From NCBI GenBank assembly GCA_947462105.1, contig CANHNJ010000021.1, positions 1 through 32,146 of the forward strand: a stretch of DNA of 32,146 bases, written 5' to 3'. The position numbers were made by a program, and so were the translations under genes. Under the pieces are notes generated by a model. It made no database searches and had not been told where the DNA came from. It saw nothing but the letters and a program-made list of their open reading frames with translations. Numbering within the stretch: position 1 is the first letter of the stretch; every line of letters begins with the position of its first letter. Of the stretch, positions 22,996-30,576 are shown in pieces. The stretch is from Alphaproteobacteria bacterium. Lineage in GTDB: Bacteria > Pseudomonadota > Alphaproteobacteria > Micropepsales > Micropepsaceae.

Positions 22996-23187
22996 TCAGA
23001 CGGTGATGCCGGCCCTGACGCGGATATCGTCCACCGGCTCGCGGGCGTTGAAGACGCTGTTCACCGTGGTCAGCAGGCTGCGGCACAGGCCGTGGGTTTC
23101 GGCCCGCTCCTGCACCGAGACGATATGCTCGCAGTTGAGCAGGATCTTCCCGCCGGATTCCAGGGTCAGGCTGATCCATGTGCTCAT
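22996..23187 (-). CDS. Tiny FlbD-like protein (63 aa)
   Basis: A 63-residue protein from an ATG at 23187 behind a strong AGGAGA site. The pattern ISLTLESGGKILLNCEHIVS, a polar turn, then LLTTVNSVFNAREPVDDIRV, recalls the small beta-rich FlbD-like fold (G-K-x-hydrophobic-N-x-x-x-I, then a threonine strand, then an acidic 'V-D-D-I' helix). That is an impression, not a match I can prove. It is 10 bp after another tiny gene, so the two form a small operon. Confidence 0.7.
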   Translation of the reverse strand: MSTWISLTLESGGKILLNCEHIVSVQERAETHGLCRSLLTTVNSVFNAREPVDDIRVRAGITV

Positions 23188-23197
23188 GGCAAATCTC

Positions 23198-23404
23198 CTA
23201 GCGGATACGGTCGCTGTCGATGGCGGCCCGGGCGACCTGGACAGCGCGATCCAGGCTGCCGCTGCTGGGCGCGGCCCAGATCTCGGAGACATTGCCGTCA
23301 TGTTCGATCATGGCGCCGGCGCGCGTGACGCGTGCGGTGAAGCGGCCGCTCTCTTCGGTGACGGTGATGGTGTATTCAAAATATTCGGATTTCGTGGTGT
23401 TCAC
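23198..23404 (-). CDS. Tiny protein of unknown function (68 aa)
   Basis: A 68-residue ORF, most likely from the GTG at 23404 (product begins MNTTKSEYFEYTITVTEESG). An ATG five codons upstream is the alternative. An alternating beta-strand pattern (FEYTITVTEESGRFTARVTR) is followed by a helix (SLDRAVQVARAAIDSDRI). This beta-beta-alpha layout suggests a compact domain. It lies first in a two-gene unit with the FlbD-like protein. No family recognised. Confidence 0.65.
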   Translation of the reverse strand: MNTTKSEYFEYTITVTEESGRFTARVTRAGAMIEHDGNVSEIWAAPSSGSLDRAVQVARAAIDSDRIR

Positions 23405-23561
23405 GCATGGTCCCAACACGCGGACCTTTCAAGCCCAGATACGCCACGCCGCGCTGGGGGATGGCCGGGTGGTAGCACCGTTCGCGGCCGATACCTAGGA
23501 AAGCGTGCGGCCAGCCCTAAGCTGTTGTTCCCGGCAACATAATCGCGGCAGCGTCCGGGTC

Positions 23562-23589
23562 TTGAAAAGCGCATTGCCGACCCTATTTC
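23562..23589 (+). promoter_or_regulatory. Sigma-70-like promoter for the sRNA candidate
   Basis: TTGAAA (23562-23567), 16-bp spacer, TATTTC (23584-23589). Start of transcription is expected about 23594-23597, right where the first stem of the RNA begins. The -10 is a moderate match. Confidence 0.5.
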
Positions 23590-23591
23590 TG

Positions 23592-23697
23592 AAGTGTCGC
23601 CCTGCTACCCTCCCCAGCGGGCGGCCTTCCCGCTCTTCCCCCCTTGAGCGTGGACACTCAGACGGCGTGCGCGAAACCCGCGCGCGCCGTCTTTTTT
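23592..23697 (+). ncRNA. Candidate small RNA with C-rich single-stranded segments
   Basis: A stand-alone unit of about 105 nt on the plus strand, with promoter, structure and terminator but no reading frame. The outer stem is AGTGTC/GACACT (23593-23598/23653-23658). Inside lies AGCGGG/CCCGCT (23616-23621/23629-23634) with a 7-nt loop. It leaves two unpaired C-rich runs, CCCTCCCC (23608-23615) and TTCCCCCC (23636-23643), which are complementary to Shine-Dalgarno sequences. A 13-bp terminator hairpin with T6 ends it. Known alphaproteobacterial RNAs with exposed C-rich loops include the alpha-r14 'cuckoo' RNAs and GsrN; I cannot say whether this belongs to either. Confidence 0.6.
23661..23697 (+). 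terminator. Strong rho-independent terminator
   Basis: A 13-bp stem (23661-23673/23679-23691, one G-T pair) with loop AAACC and T6 at 23692-23697. It works only on the plus strand, yet the nearest plus-strand gene upstream ends at 22973 with two minus-strand genes between. Confidence 0.9.
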
Positions 23698-23787
23698 CTT
23701 GCCGCGCGCAGGACGACAGCGCCTCGCGAAGAGACCATCGCCTTGCTAGGATGACGGCGTCTGAACGGGCAATTTCGGGGGAAATGC

Positions 23788-24291
23788 ATGTGCAACAGTG
23801 ACAAGAGCCGCCGCGAGGCTTTCACAGCGCTTGGCGGCGCGCTTGGCGTGGGCCTGCTGTCCATCCCGGCGGACGGTGCCGAAGTGGCGGCACTGGCGAT
23901 CACCTGCATCGACTACCGGCTGGTGGATGACGCGGTGAAATTCTTCGGCGCCCACAAGCTGACCAATGATTATGACCAGGTGTCGCTGGCCGGTGCCGCT
24001 CTGGCGGCGGTGTCGGACAAGTTTCCGTCGTCCAACACCGCCTTCTGGGACCATGTCGGCATCGCCATCCAGCTGCATCATGTGAAGAAGGTGATCGTGG
24101 TCGATCACCGCGACTGCGGCGCCTACAAGGTGGCGTTCGGCAAGGACTACAAGGCCGATGCCGCCGGCGAAACCGCGCAGCACACAGGCGTGATGCACCA
24201 GGTGAAGGCGAAGCTGGCCAAGACCCACCCCGAACTGACGGCGGAATTCTACCTGATGGGACTGGACGACAAGGCCGACCGGATCCTCTGA
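23788..24291 (+). CDS. Short beta-carbonic-anhydrase homologue with a Tat-like leader
   Basis: A 167-residue protein with the beta-carbonic-anhydrase zinc motifs: C40-x-D42-x-R44 (ITCIDYRLVD) and H107-x-x-C110 (VVDHRDCGAYK), so both Cys, His and the Asp-Arg dyad are present. The N-terminus SRREAFTALGGALGVGLLSI looks like a twin-arginine leader with the usual hydrophobic stretch. At 167 aa it is shorter than typical enzymes (200 or more), lacking much of the C-terminal part. It may hydrate CO2 in the periplasm or be a non-catalytic relative. The ATG at 23788 has GGGGGA five bases upstream. Confidence 0.8.
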   Translation: MCNSDKSRREAFTALGGALGVGLLSIPADGAEVAALAITCIDYRLVDDAVKFFGAHKLTNDYDQVSLAGAALAAVSDKFPSSNTAFWDHVGIAIQLHHVKKVIVVDHRDCGAYKVAFGKDYKADAAGETAQHTGVMHQVKAKLAKTHPELTAEFYLMGLDDKADRIL

Positions 24292-24322
24292 CCCAGGCAC
24301 CAGGGCCGCAAAAAGCTGCGTC

Positions 24323-25543
24323 TTAATTGACGGAATAGCGCGCGGAGAGCTGCGCCTGGCTGGTGGTCAGGTGCACCGGCAGGCCGTCATTGCGGTATTC
24401 GAGACGGTGATTGCCCATCACCAGCACCTCGCCGGCAAGGCGCAGATTCGCGATGCCGGTATAGGACACGGCGATGGTGAGCGCGCCGCCATCCTCGGAA
24501 AAGGGGCTGGGCGTGGCGGCCGGGGTCTTGCGGGTCTGGAAGACATCGCCGCGCGCCGAAAAGCGCCAGTCTTCCCAGTCCAGCGACGCCAGCAGGAAGG
24601 CGGACTGGAACTTGGTCACCATCAGCGTGCCGCGCGACACCACCGAAGTGGTGCCAGCCATGTGCTGGCCGATCAGGATGATGTTGTCGAACTGGGTGCG
24701 GGCCCCGAAGGCCCAGAAGCGCGTGTCCCAGCCGGTATCGCGCGCCGACAGGGCGGCGGGATCGGCATTGTTGTCGTAGCGGATGACGCTGATCTTGCCG
24801 AGGCTGTCGGGCAGTTGCCAGACAATGCCGCCATAGGCGCCGACATCGCCATCGATCTCGTCGAACTCGCCGCTGTAGAAGGGCGGCTTCTGGCGGAAGA
24901 TGCGGATGGTGGCGTCGGGCATGCGGATACGCTCCAGCAGGCCGGTAGTGCGGTCATGCAGGCCCCAGCCGCGATCAGCCATCAGGATTCCGGTTTCATC
25001 ATTGCAGCACAGGATCGAACCGATCACCGACAGCGTGCCGAATGCGCCGGCATTCCAGCGCAGCGTCGCTTCCGCGCCGATGGTGCGCAGCTCTTCGCCG
25101 ATCCAGGTATTGATGGCCGAAGGCGTGATCGTATAGGGGCTTTGCCAGCCGATATCGTCATTTTCCATGCTGATGGAAGGGAAGAAGGCGCCCGCTTTCA
25201 CCGACCAGGAGAGATCGCCTGCGGCGCGCGGCGCATACAGCGCATAGGCTTCGAGGAAATCCAGCCCGGCGGAATCGGTCGGCTCCAGGCGGCCCACCAC
25301 GATGGCGGACAGTTCACTGCTGAAGGAGGCCTGTACCTGGCCGATGGCTTCGACGAAACGGAAATTGCCGCGATCCGGTCCGAAGCGGAATTTGCCCAGC
25401 CCGCCCTGGACCCAGCTTTTCTCCTCGGCAGGTGCGAGGACGCGCGCGTCCAGGTAGCCACTGAAGGCGAACTCGACGGCTTCGGCCCGCGCCACCGACA
25501 GGGCAAGCAAGGGAACGGCCAACAGGGGAAAACCAAGGCGCAT
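24323..25543 (-). CDS. Exported outer-membrane beta-barrel protein, porin-like
   Basis: A 406-residue protein with a signal peptide (RLGFPLLAVPLLALSVARAE) and alternating hydrophobic and polar strands through its length: FSGYLDARVL, LSAIVVGRLEP, LSWSVKAGAFFP, AFGTLSVIGSILCCN, ISVIRYDNNAD, FDNIILIGQHMAG, WRFSARGDVFQ, LRLAGEVLVMGNH. It ends AQLSARYSVN, an imperfect version of the aromatic C-terminal barrel strand. A CC pair in the middle is unusual for a barrel. It may be a passive channel; no substrate can be read. It converges on the carbonic-anhydrase homologue 31 bp away. Confidence 0.75.
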   Translation of the reverse strand: MRLGFPLLAVPLLALSVARAEAVEFAFSGYLDARVLAPAEEKSWVQGGLGKFRFGPDRGNFRFVEAIGQVQASFSSELSAIVVGRLEPTDSAGLDFLEAYALYAPRAAGDLSWSVKAGAFFPSISMENDDIGWQSPYTITPSAINTWIGEELRTIGAEATLRWNAGAFGTLSVIGSILCCNDETGILMADRGWGLHDRTTGLLERIRMPDATIRIFRQKPPFYSGEFDEIDGDVGAYGGIVWQLPDSLGKISVIRYDNNADPAALSARDTGWDTRFWAFGARTQFDNIILIGQHMAGTTSVVSRGTLMVTKFQSAFLLASLDWEDWRFSARGDVFQTRKTPAATPSPFSEDGGALTIAVSYTGIANLRLAGEVLVMGNHRLEYRNDGLPVHLTTSQAQLSARYSVN

Positions 25544-25614
25544 GTCCCGATGTTACCGGGCGATTCTTAAAGGCGCGTTTACACTCGAAACCCGCAAAAA
25601 CACGGGCTTTCCTT

Positions 25615-25683
25615 CCCCTTTCGCGCGAAGCGCCGGAAAGGGGGAGATGCCGTAGCTGGCGAGGCGAAGCCGGTTAAGCCAGC
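25615..25683. repeat. REP-like double-hairpin element, copy A
   Basis: Hairpin 1: CCCCTTTC/GAAAGGGG (25615-25622/25636-25643) enclosing GCGC-GAA-GCGC. Hairpin 2: GCTGGC/GCCAGC (25655-25660/25678-25683) enclosing GGC-GAA-GCC (25663-25671). In reverse complement it matches the element at 32021-32094 closely, including GGCTTCGCCTCGCCAGCTAC. It sits between the porin promoter and the aminotransferase stop. Confidence 0.75.
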
Positions 25684-25697
25684 GAAGGCAGAGGAGG

Positions 25698-27080
<1,383 letters not shown>

Positions 27081-27082
27081 TC

Positions 27083-27574
27083 ATGAGGCGGACAGGATTG
27101 GCCTTCACGGCCCTGGCAGCGCTGCTGGCTTCGGCCCCGGCACAGGCGCAGGCCCCGTTCGAGGCCCGTAAGGCCCCCGCATTCGCCCCCATTATGGACA
27201 AGGTCTGCCTGCCCCTGCTGAAGGGCGGCAAGGTCGCCGATGCCGCTGCCGCCGCCAAGCCGCTGGCCTTTGCCGAGAACGCCCGCAACGCCAACATGGT
27301 GACGCTGGAGCGCGACGAGACCTTCTCGCTGACCGTCGGCCCGGCCTATTGCTTCCTCACGCTGGGCCTGTCGTCGCCCACCCATTTCCGCGCCGTCGAA
27401 GGCGAGTTGCGGGCCTGGCTGCCGCGGCTGGGCCGCTATTGGGCGGGGCCGGTCGAAGGCGACGAGATCATGGGCGTGCGCGCCCGCAAATATCGCGCGG
27501 GCGGTTTCACCGTGACGCTGGAAGAACAGGTGGACGAGTATGGCCGCCGTCTCAACATGACGATGGCGCCATGA
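27083..27574 (+). CDS. Exported protein of unknown function
   Basis: A 163-residue protein with a signal peptide (about residues 1-23, FTALAALLASAPAQAQA). The mature part has two Cys (MDKVCLPLLKGGKV and GPAYCFLTLG) that could pair in the periplasm, a central helix rich in Ala, and a C-terminal beta stretch (FTVTLEEQVDEYGRRLNMTM). I recognise no family. Its stop overlaps the next start as ATGA, so it is coupled to the lipoprotein gene and probably acts with it. Confidence 0.78.
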   Translation: MRRTGLAFTALAALLASAPAQAQAPFEARKAPAFAPIMDKVCLPLLKGGKVADAAAAAKPLAFAENARNANMVTLERDETFSLTVGPAYCFLTLGLSSPTHFRAVEGELRAWLPRLGRYWAGPVEGDEIMGVRARKYRAGGFTVTLEEQVDEYGRRLNMTMAP

Positions 27575-28011
27575 GGCGCTGGCTTGCTCTGGTCTCGCCG
27601 GTGCTGCTGGTGGCGTGCTCGAAGGCGCAGCCGCCGGCCGGCAAGTGGGAAGGCGGCTATGAGAGCAACGGCACGCTGGTGGTGGCGCGGGTGGAAATCC
27701 TGCCCACGGGGCTGGTGAAGATCAGCGCGCCGGACCTGCTTGGTATTGCCGATACGTCGCTGGAGAAGATGGCGCAGAACCGCGCCCGGCTGGCGGCGGA
27801 GCTGGCGAACGGCTGGGGCGATGTTGCGCCACGCGCCTTCGAATTCGACGGCAAGACCTTCCGCAAGCCCGGCGGCGTCGCACCGCAGATGGTGTGGGAC
27901 AAGACGACCAACCAGATGACGCTGCAATTCTATTTCGGCAACAACCCGGCGCTGCCGGTGCATCTGCGGCCGGTGACAGAGTTTCACGACAGTCCGTTTG
28001 CAAGCGGCTGA
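27571..28011 (+). CDS. Putative lipoprotein of unknown function
   Basis: A 146-residue product whose N-terminus MRRWLALVSPVLLVACSKAQ has a lipobox (LVAC, Cys16). The mature part starts GKWEGGYESNGTLVVARVEI, a beta-rich pattern found in small periplasmic lipoproteins, and later has LEKMAQNRARLAAELANGWG. The start ATG overlaps the previous stop by 4 bp. A terminator lies 15 bp past the stop, so the two genes form a closed operon. Function unknown. Confidence 0.78.
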   Translation: MRRWLALVSPVLLVACSKAQPPAGKWEGGYESNGTLVVARVEILPTGLVKISAPDLLGIADTSLEKMAQNRARLAAELANGWGDVAPRAFEFDGKTFRKPGGVAPQMVWDKTTNQMTLQFYFGNNPALPVHLRPVTEFHDSPFASG

Positions 28012-28025
28012 CGATTGGTCCGAAC

Positions 28026-28058
28026 AAGCCAGGCCATGACAGTGGCGTGGCTTTCTTT
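28026..28058 (+). terminator. Rho-independent terminator after the lipoprotein gene
   Basis: Arms AAGCCAGGCCA/TGGCGTGGCTT (28026-28036/28043-28053) pair at all but one central position, with a six-base loop, followed by TCTTT. Confidence 0.78.
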
Positions 28059-28167
28059 ATCAGCCTTGCTTTCGTGACCGATCCGCGCCCGTGCAGAATT
28101 AATCCGTAATAACAAAGGGGTGGCTTTAATGAAGGCCGGTTGGTAGTTTCCGCCACCCCAAATTCCC

Positions 28168-28836
28168 GTGGAGTCCCCGCCCTTGCCGCGCAGAAATCTC
28201 CTGATCGCCATCGCCGCCGCCATCGTCGTCATCGCCGGTGCCGTCGGCGCATACTTCTTCTTCTCGTCCGATAGCGGCTCGCAGACCGCTTCCGCGCCCG
28301 AGGCGGTCAATTCTAGCTTCCCCTCCGCCGGGGGCGAGCCGTCCGGCCCGCCGGGCGCCCTGCCCGATCCCGTCGTGGTGGTGCTGGACCGCGCCGCGCT
28401 GCTGGGCGCCTCCAAGGTCGGCCAGGACATCAATCGCCAGATGCAGGCCTTTACCAACGCCGCGCGCGACCGCCTGGCGGGCGAGCGCCGGGCGCTGGAG
28501 AACGAGGCCCGCGCGTTGCAGGCCGAGGGCGTCACCGAGGCCGAACGCGCCAAGCGCCTTCCCGGGCTGCAGGCGCGCGAGCAGCGCTTCATGGCCGCGT
28601 CGGGCCGCGAGGAAAATATCCTGAAGGCCACGATGGCGGCGGCGCATGCCGAGGTCGGCAAGGCGATGGGCCCGATCATCGCCGACATCACCAAGCAGCG
28701 CGGCGTCAACATGGTGCTGGACCGCGCCGCCGTGATGCTGTCCACCACGCCGGATTTCGACATCACCCCCGATGTGATCAAGGCGCTGGACGCCAAGATG
28801 CCGACGCACCAGGTCGCGCTGATCACGCCGAAGTAA
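28168..28836 (+). CDS. OmpH/Skp-like periplasmic protein with membrane anchor
   Basis: A protein of 222 aa from a GTG at 28168, or 217 aa from a TTG at 28183 that has a better-placed GGAG; the choice is open. An N-terminal membrane segment (NLLIAIAAAIVVIAGAVGAY) is followed by a disordered Ser/Pro/Gly linker (about residues 33-65). The OmpH-like core then runs VVVVLDRAALLGASKVGQDI, a long charged coiled coil rich in Ala/Arg/Glu, then NMVLDRAAVMLSTTPDFDITPDVIKALDAK. Skp-type chaperones hold outer-membrane proteins in the periplasm. This copy is not beside bamA, so it may be an accessory paralogue. Confidence 0.83.
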   Translation: MESPPLPRRNLLIAIAAAIVVIAGAVGAYFFFSSDSGSQTASAPEAVNSSFPSAGGEPSGPPGALPDPVVVVLDRAALLGASKVGQDINRQMQAFTNAARDRLAGERRALENEARALQAEGVTEAERAKRLPGLQAREQRFMAASGREENILKATMAAAHAEVGKAMGPIIADITKQRGVNMVLDRAAVMLSTTPDFDITPDVIKALDAKMPTHQVALITPK

Positions 28837-28860
28837 GCGCGCCCGCCGCGCGAATTCCGT

Positions 28861-29706
28861 TCATCGGTTGAGCGCGGCAAATTCCGCAGGCGTCAGGGCG
28901 ATGGCGCATGCCGCCACATTCTCTTCCAGGTGCCCGACCTTCGAGGTGCCGGGGATCGGCAGCATCACCGGCGAGCGCGCCAAGAGCCAGGCCAGCGCGA
29001 CCTGGGCCGGCGTCGCGTCATGGGCAGCGGCGATCTTCGCCAGCGCGCCGCCGCTATCGGCCAGCCCGCCTTCGGCCAGCGGACAATAGGGAATGAAGCC
29101 GATGCCGTTCTTCTCGCAGTAATCGAGCACGTCCTCGCTCTCGCGCGACGCCATGTTGTAGTGGTTCTGCACCGTGGCGACGGGGAAGATTTTCTGCGCT
29201 GCCTTGATCTGCGCCACCGAAACTTCCGACAGGCCGGCAAAGCGGATCACGCCTTCGTCGATCAGTTCCTTCACCGCCCCGAACTGGTCGGCGGCGGGAA
29301 CGTTCCCGCCCACGCGATGCAACTGCCACAGGTCGATCCGCGCCACGCCCAGCTTCTTGAGGCTGCGCTTCGCCTCGGCTTTCAGATGTTCCGGCCGCGT
29401 ATTGACGGACCAGTAGTCGGGACCGGAACGGGTGAAGCCCGCCTTGGTGGCGACAAGCAAGCCATTATAGGGATGCAGCGCGGCGCGGATCAGTTCCTCG
29501 GAGACATCGGGGCCGTAACTGTCGGCGGTGTCGATGAAGTTCACGCCCAGCCCGGGCAGGCGCTTGAGCACGCGGATCGCTTCGGCCTTGTCGCGCGGCG
29601 GGCCCCAGACGCCGTTGCCGGTAATGCGCATGGCGCCGAAGCCCATGCGGTGAACGGCGATTTCGCCGCCGATCCGAAACGTGCCGGAGCTGGATGCGTT
29701 GGTCAT
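28861..29706 (-). CDS. Aldo/keto reductase
   Basis: An NADPH-dependent oxidoreductase of 281 aa with a TIM barrel. The tetrad is visible: Asp and Tyr in [17 protein letters not shown], Lys in LLVATKAGF, His in [10 protein letters not shown]. The NADPH-binding end has [20 protein letters not shown]. Sequence style ([17 protein letters not shown]) points to the YdbC-like or general AKR group that reduces aldehydes; the substrate is unknown. The ATG at 29706 follows the DUF486 stop by a single base, so it is the third gene of a unit starting at 30119. Confidence 0.92.
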   Translation of the reverse strand: MTNASSSGTFRIGGEIAVHRMGFGAMRITGNGVWGPPRDKAEAIRVLKRLPGLGVNFIDTADSYGPDVSEELIRAALHPYNGLLVATKAGFTRSGPDYWSVNTRPEHLKAEAKRSLKKLGVARIDLWQLHRVGGNVPAADQFGAVKELIDEGVIRFAGLSEVSVAQIKAAQKIFPVATVQNHYNMASRESEDVLDYCEKNGIGFIPYCPLAEGGLADSGGALAKIAAAHDATPAQVALAWLLARSPVMLPIPGTSKVGHLEENVAACAIALTPAEFAALNR

Positions 29707-29707
29707 T

Positions 29708-30052
29708 TCAGTTCCACTTGTGAAAGGCAAAGAAGGCCGCGCCGCAGAGGAAGAGAAACGAGACGCCGTGATTCCATTCCAGCTTCTCGCCCAGATAGGT
29801 CACTGAGAACACCCCGAACACGATCAGGGTGATGATCTCCTGCATCGTTTTCAACTGGGCGGCGGAATAGACCTGGTGGCCAATCCGGTTGGCGGGCACC
29901 GCCAGGCAATATTCGAAGAAGGCGATGCCCCAGCTTATCAGCACCACGGTCCACAGCGCGGTGGCGGGGAAGCGCAACTGGCCGTACCAGGCAACCGTCA
30001 TGAAGACGTTGGAAACCACCAGCAACGCGATGGGCGCGATAAAAGGCGACAC
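29708..30052 (-). CDS. DUF486 (DMT-like) inner-membrane protein
   Basis: A 114-residue protein with four membrane segments. The family signature is clear: [60 protein letters not shown] and the C-terminal [23 protein letters not shown]486 proteins are small relatives of the drug/metabolite transporter superfamily, with no proven substrate. The start is a GTG at 30052 with GAGGG upstream. It overlaps nothing but follows the 21-residue ORF by one base, and aldo/keto reductase follows it. Confidence 0.88.
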   Translation of the reverse strand: MSPFIAPIALLVVSNVFMTVAWYGQLRFPATALWTVVLISWGIAFFEYCLAVPANRIGHQVYSAAQLKTMQEIITLIVFGVFSVTYLGEKLEWNHGVSFLFLCGAAFFAFHKWN

Positions 30053-30053
30053 T

Positions 30054-30119
30054 TCAGACCCTCGTCCAATTGTGCGGGACGTCCAGCAGGAGAATCGGCG
30101 TCACAAAGGCGCTGCTCAT
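30054..30119 (-). CDS. Candidate 21-residue upstream ORF, coupled to the DUF486 gene
   Basis: ATG at 30119 has an excellent TTGAGGA site five bases upstream. The frame encodes MSSAFVTPILLLDVPHNWTR plus Val and stops at TGA (30056-30054), one base before the GTG of the DUF486 gene. No family is known for it. The strong ribosome-binding site and close coupling suggest it is translated, either as a functional micropeptide or to deliver ribosomes to the next GTG. Confidence 0.5.
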   Translation of the reverse strand: MSSAFVTPILLLDVPHNWTRV

Positions 30120-30371
30120 ATTTTCCTCAATTCCACTCCAGGACGGTGAAGTCGCTGGAAACATTACAGTTACAAGGCGCTTATCCTGCCGCCCACGGCA
30201 TGGCGGAGAATTGCGGCGGCGGAAAAAGTTTAACAGCCCCTCCAATGGGGGTTTCTGGCGACAGTCCGATACAAATTTGCTTCCCGGCCACCTTGGCGGG
30301 GCCCCGGCACAGGACCAAGCTTCTTCCCGTTCCGTATCCCGAGGCGCTCCACCCACAGGATACGGCCAGTC

Positions 30372-30430
30372 AGGACGGCCGGGCCCGCTTTGCGTGCCCC
30401 CACCCAGAGCCCGGTTCGGCCGTCCTTTTT
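30372..30430 (+). terminator. Plus-strand rho-independent terminator without an upstream gene
   Basis: A perfect 10-bp stem AGGACGGCCG/CGGCCGTCCT (30372-30381/30417-30426) enclosing a second small hairpin (GGGC/GCCC), ending in TTTTT. It has no T run on the other strand. No plus-strand gene lies between 28836 and it, so it must end a non-coding or leader transcript. Confidence 0.75.
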
Positions 30431-30473
30431 CCCAAAAAGCGACCATAGCGACAAAGCATTACAGCTTGAGCCC

Positions 30474-30503
30474 TTGCACCGGCCTTTGCGAACACGATAT
30501 TTG
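30474..30503 (+). promoter_or_regulatory. Possible promoter of the NodT-family gene
   Basis: TTGCAC (30474-30479), 18-bp spacer, TATTTG (30498-30503), 73 bp upstream of the ATG. TTTGC occurs twice across it (30485-30489, 30500-30504), which may mark a regulator site. Matches are moderate. Confidence 0.35.
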
Positions 30504-30576
30504 CACAAACGCCGGGGGGGGTTGCCCGGCCAGAAAGCCGCCCCTGCTGTGGGCGCCATGAGGCGATGAGAATTTG

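Larger units (their letters stand above)
23420..23787. other. 368-bp intergenic region holding a promoter, an sRNA candidate and a terminator
   Basis: No convincing protein gene lies here; the only longer frame (plus strand from about 23505) has Ser/Arg-rich composition and runs through the terminator. The stretch contains the promoter-like pair at 23562-23589, the structured RNA candidate and its terminator, and then the start region of the carbonic-anhydrase homologue. Confidence 0.7.
30120..30576. other. 457-bp intergenic region, structured, without a protein gene
   Basis: Open frames exist on both strands but are Pro/Arg/Gly-rich and cross stem-loops, so I reject them. Contents: the start region of the minus-strand unit (30120 to about 30240); a paired segment CCGTATCC/GGATACGG (30332-30339/30358-30365); the plus-strand terminator at 30372-30430; and a possible NodT promoter after 30470. 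A run of eight G (30514-30521) is prone to sequencing error. Confidence 0.6.

Noticed and set aside
25567-25582. A second CtrA-like site TTAA-N7-TTTAC near the porin start
   Set aside because: It has a mismatch in the second half and lies about 24 bp from the ATG; a single copy is within chance expectation.
30150-30175. TGTAAC on the minus strand upstream of the DUF486 unit as a fourth ECF promoter
   Set aside because: No CGAA-like element at 17 bp; after the 17-nt spacer the sequence reads CTTC.
30409-30426. Possible tRNA T-arm (CCCGGTTCGGCCG) in the region before NodT
   Set aside because: The T-loop lacks the conserved TTCGAAT form and no cloverleaf arms or anticodon stem can be drawn; the bases belong to the terminator.
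30054-30446. A 130-codon minus-strand frame upstream of the DUF486 gene
   Set aside because: Its N-terminal part crosses the terminator stem and is Arg/Gly/Pro-rich. Only the last 21 codons, with their own ribosome-binding site, look translatable.
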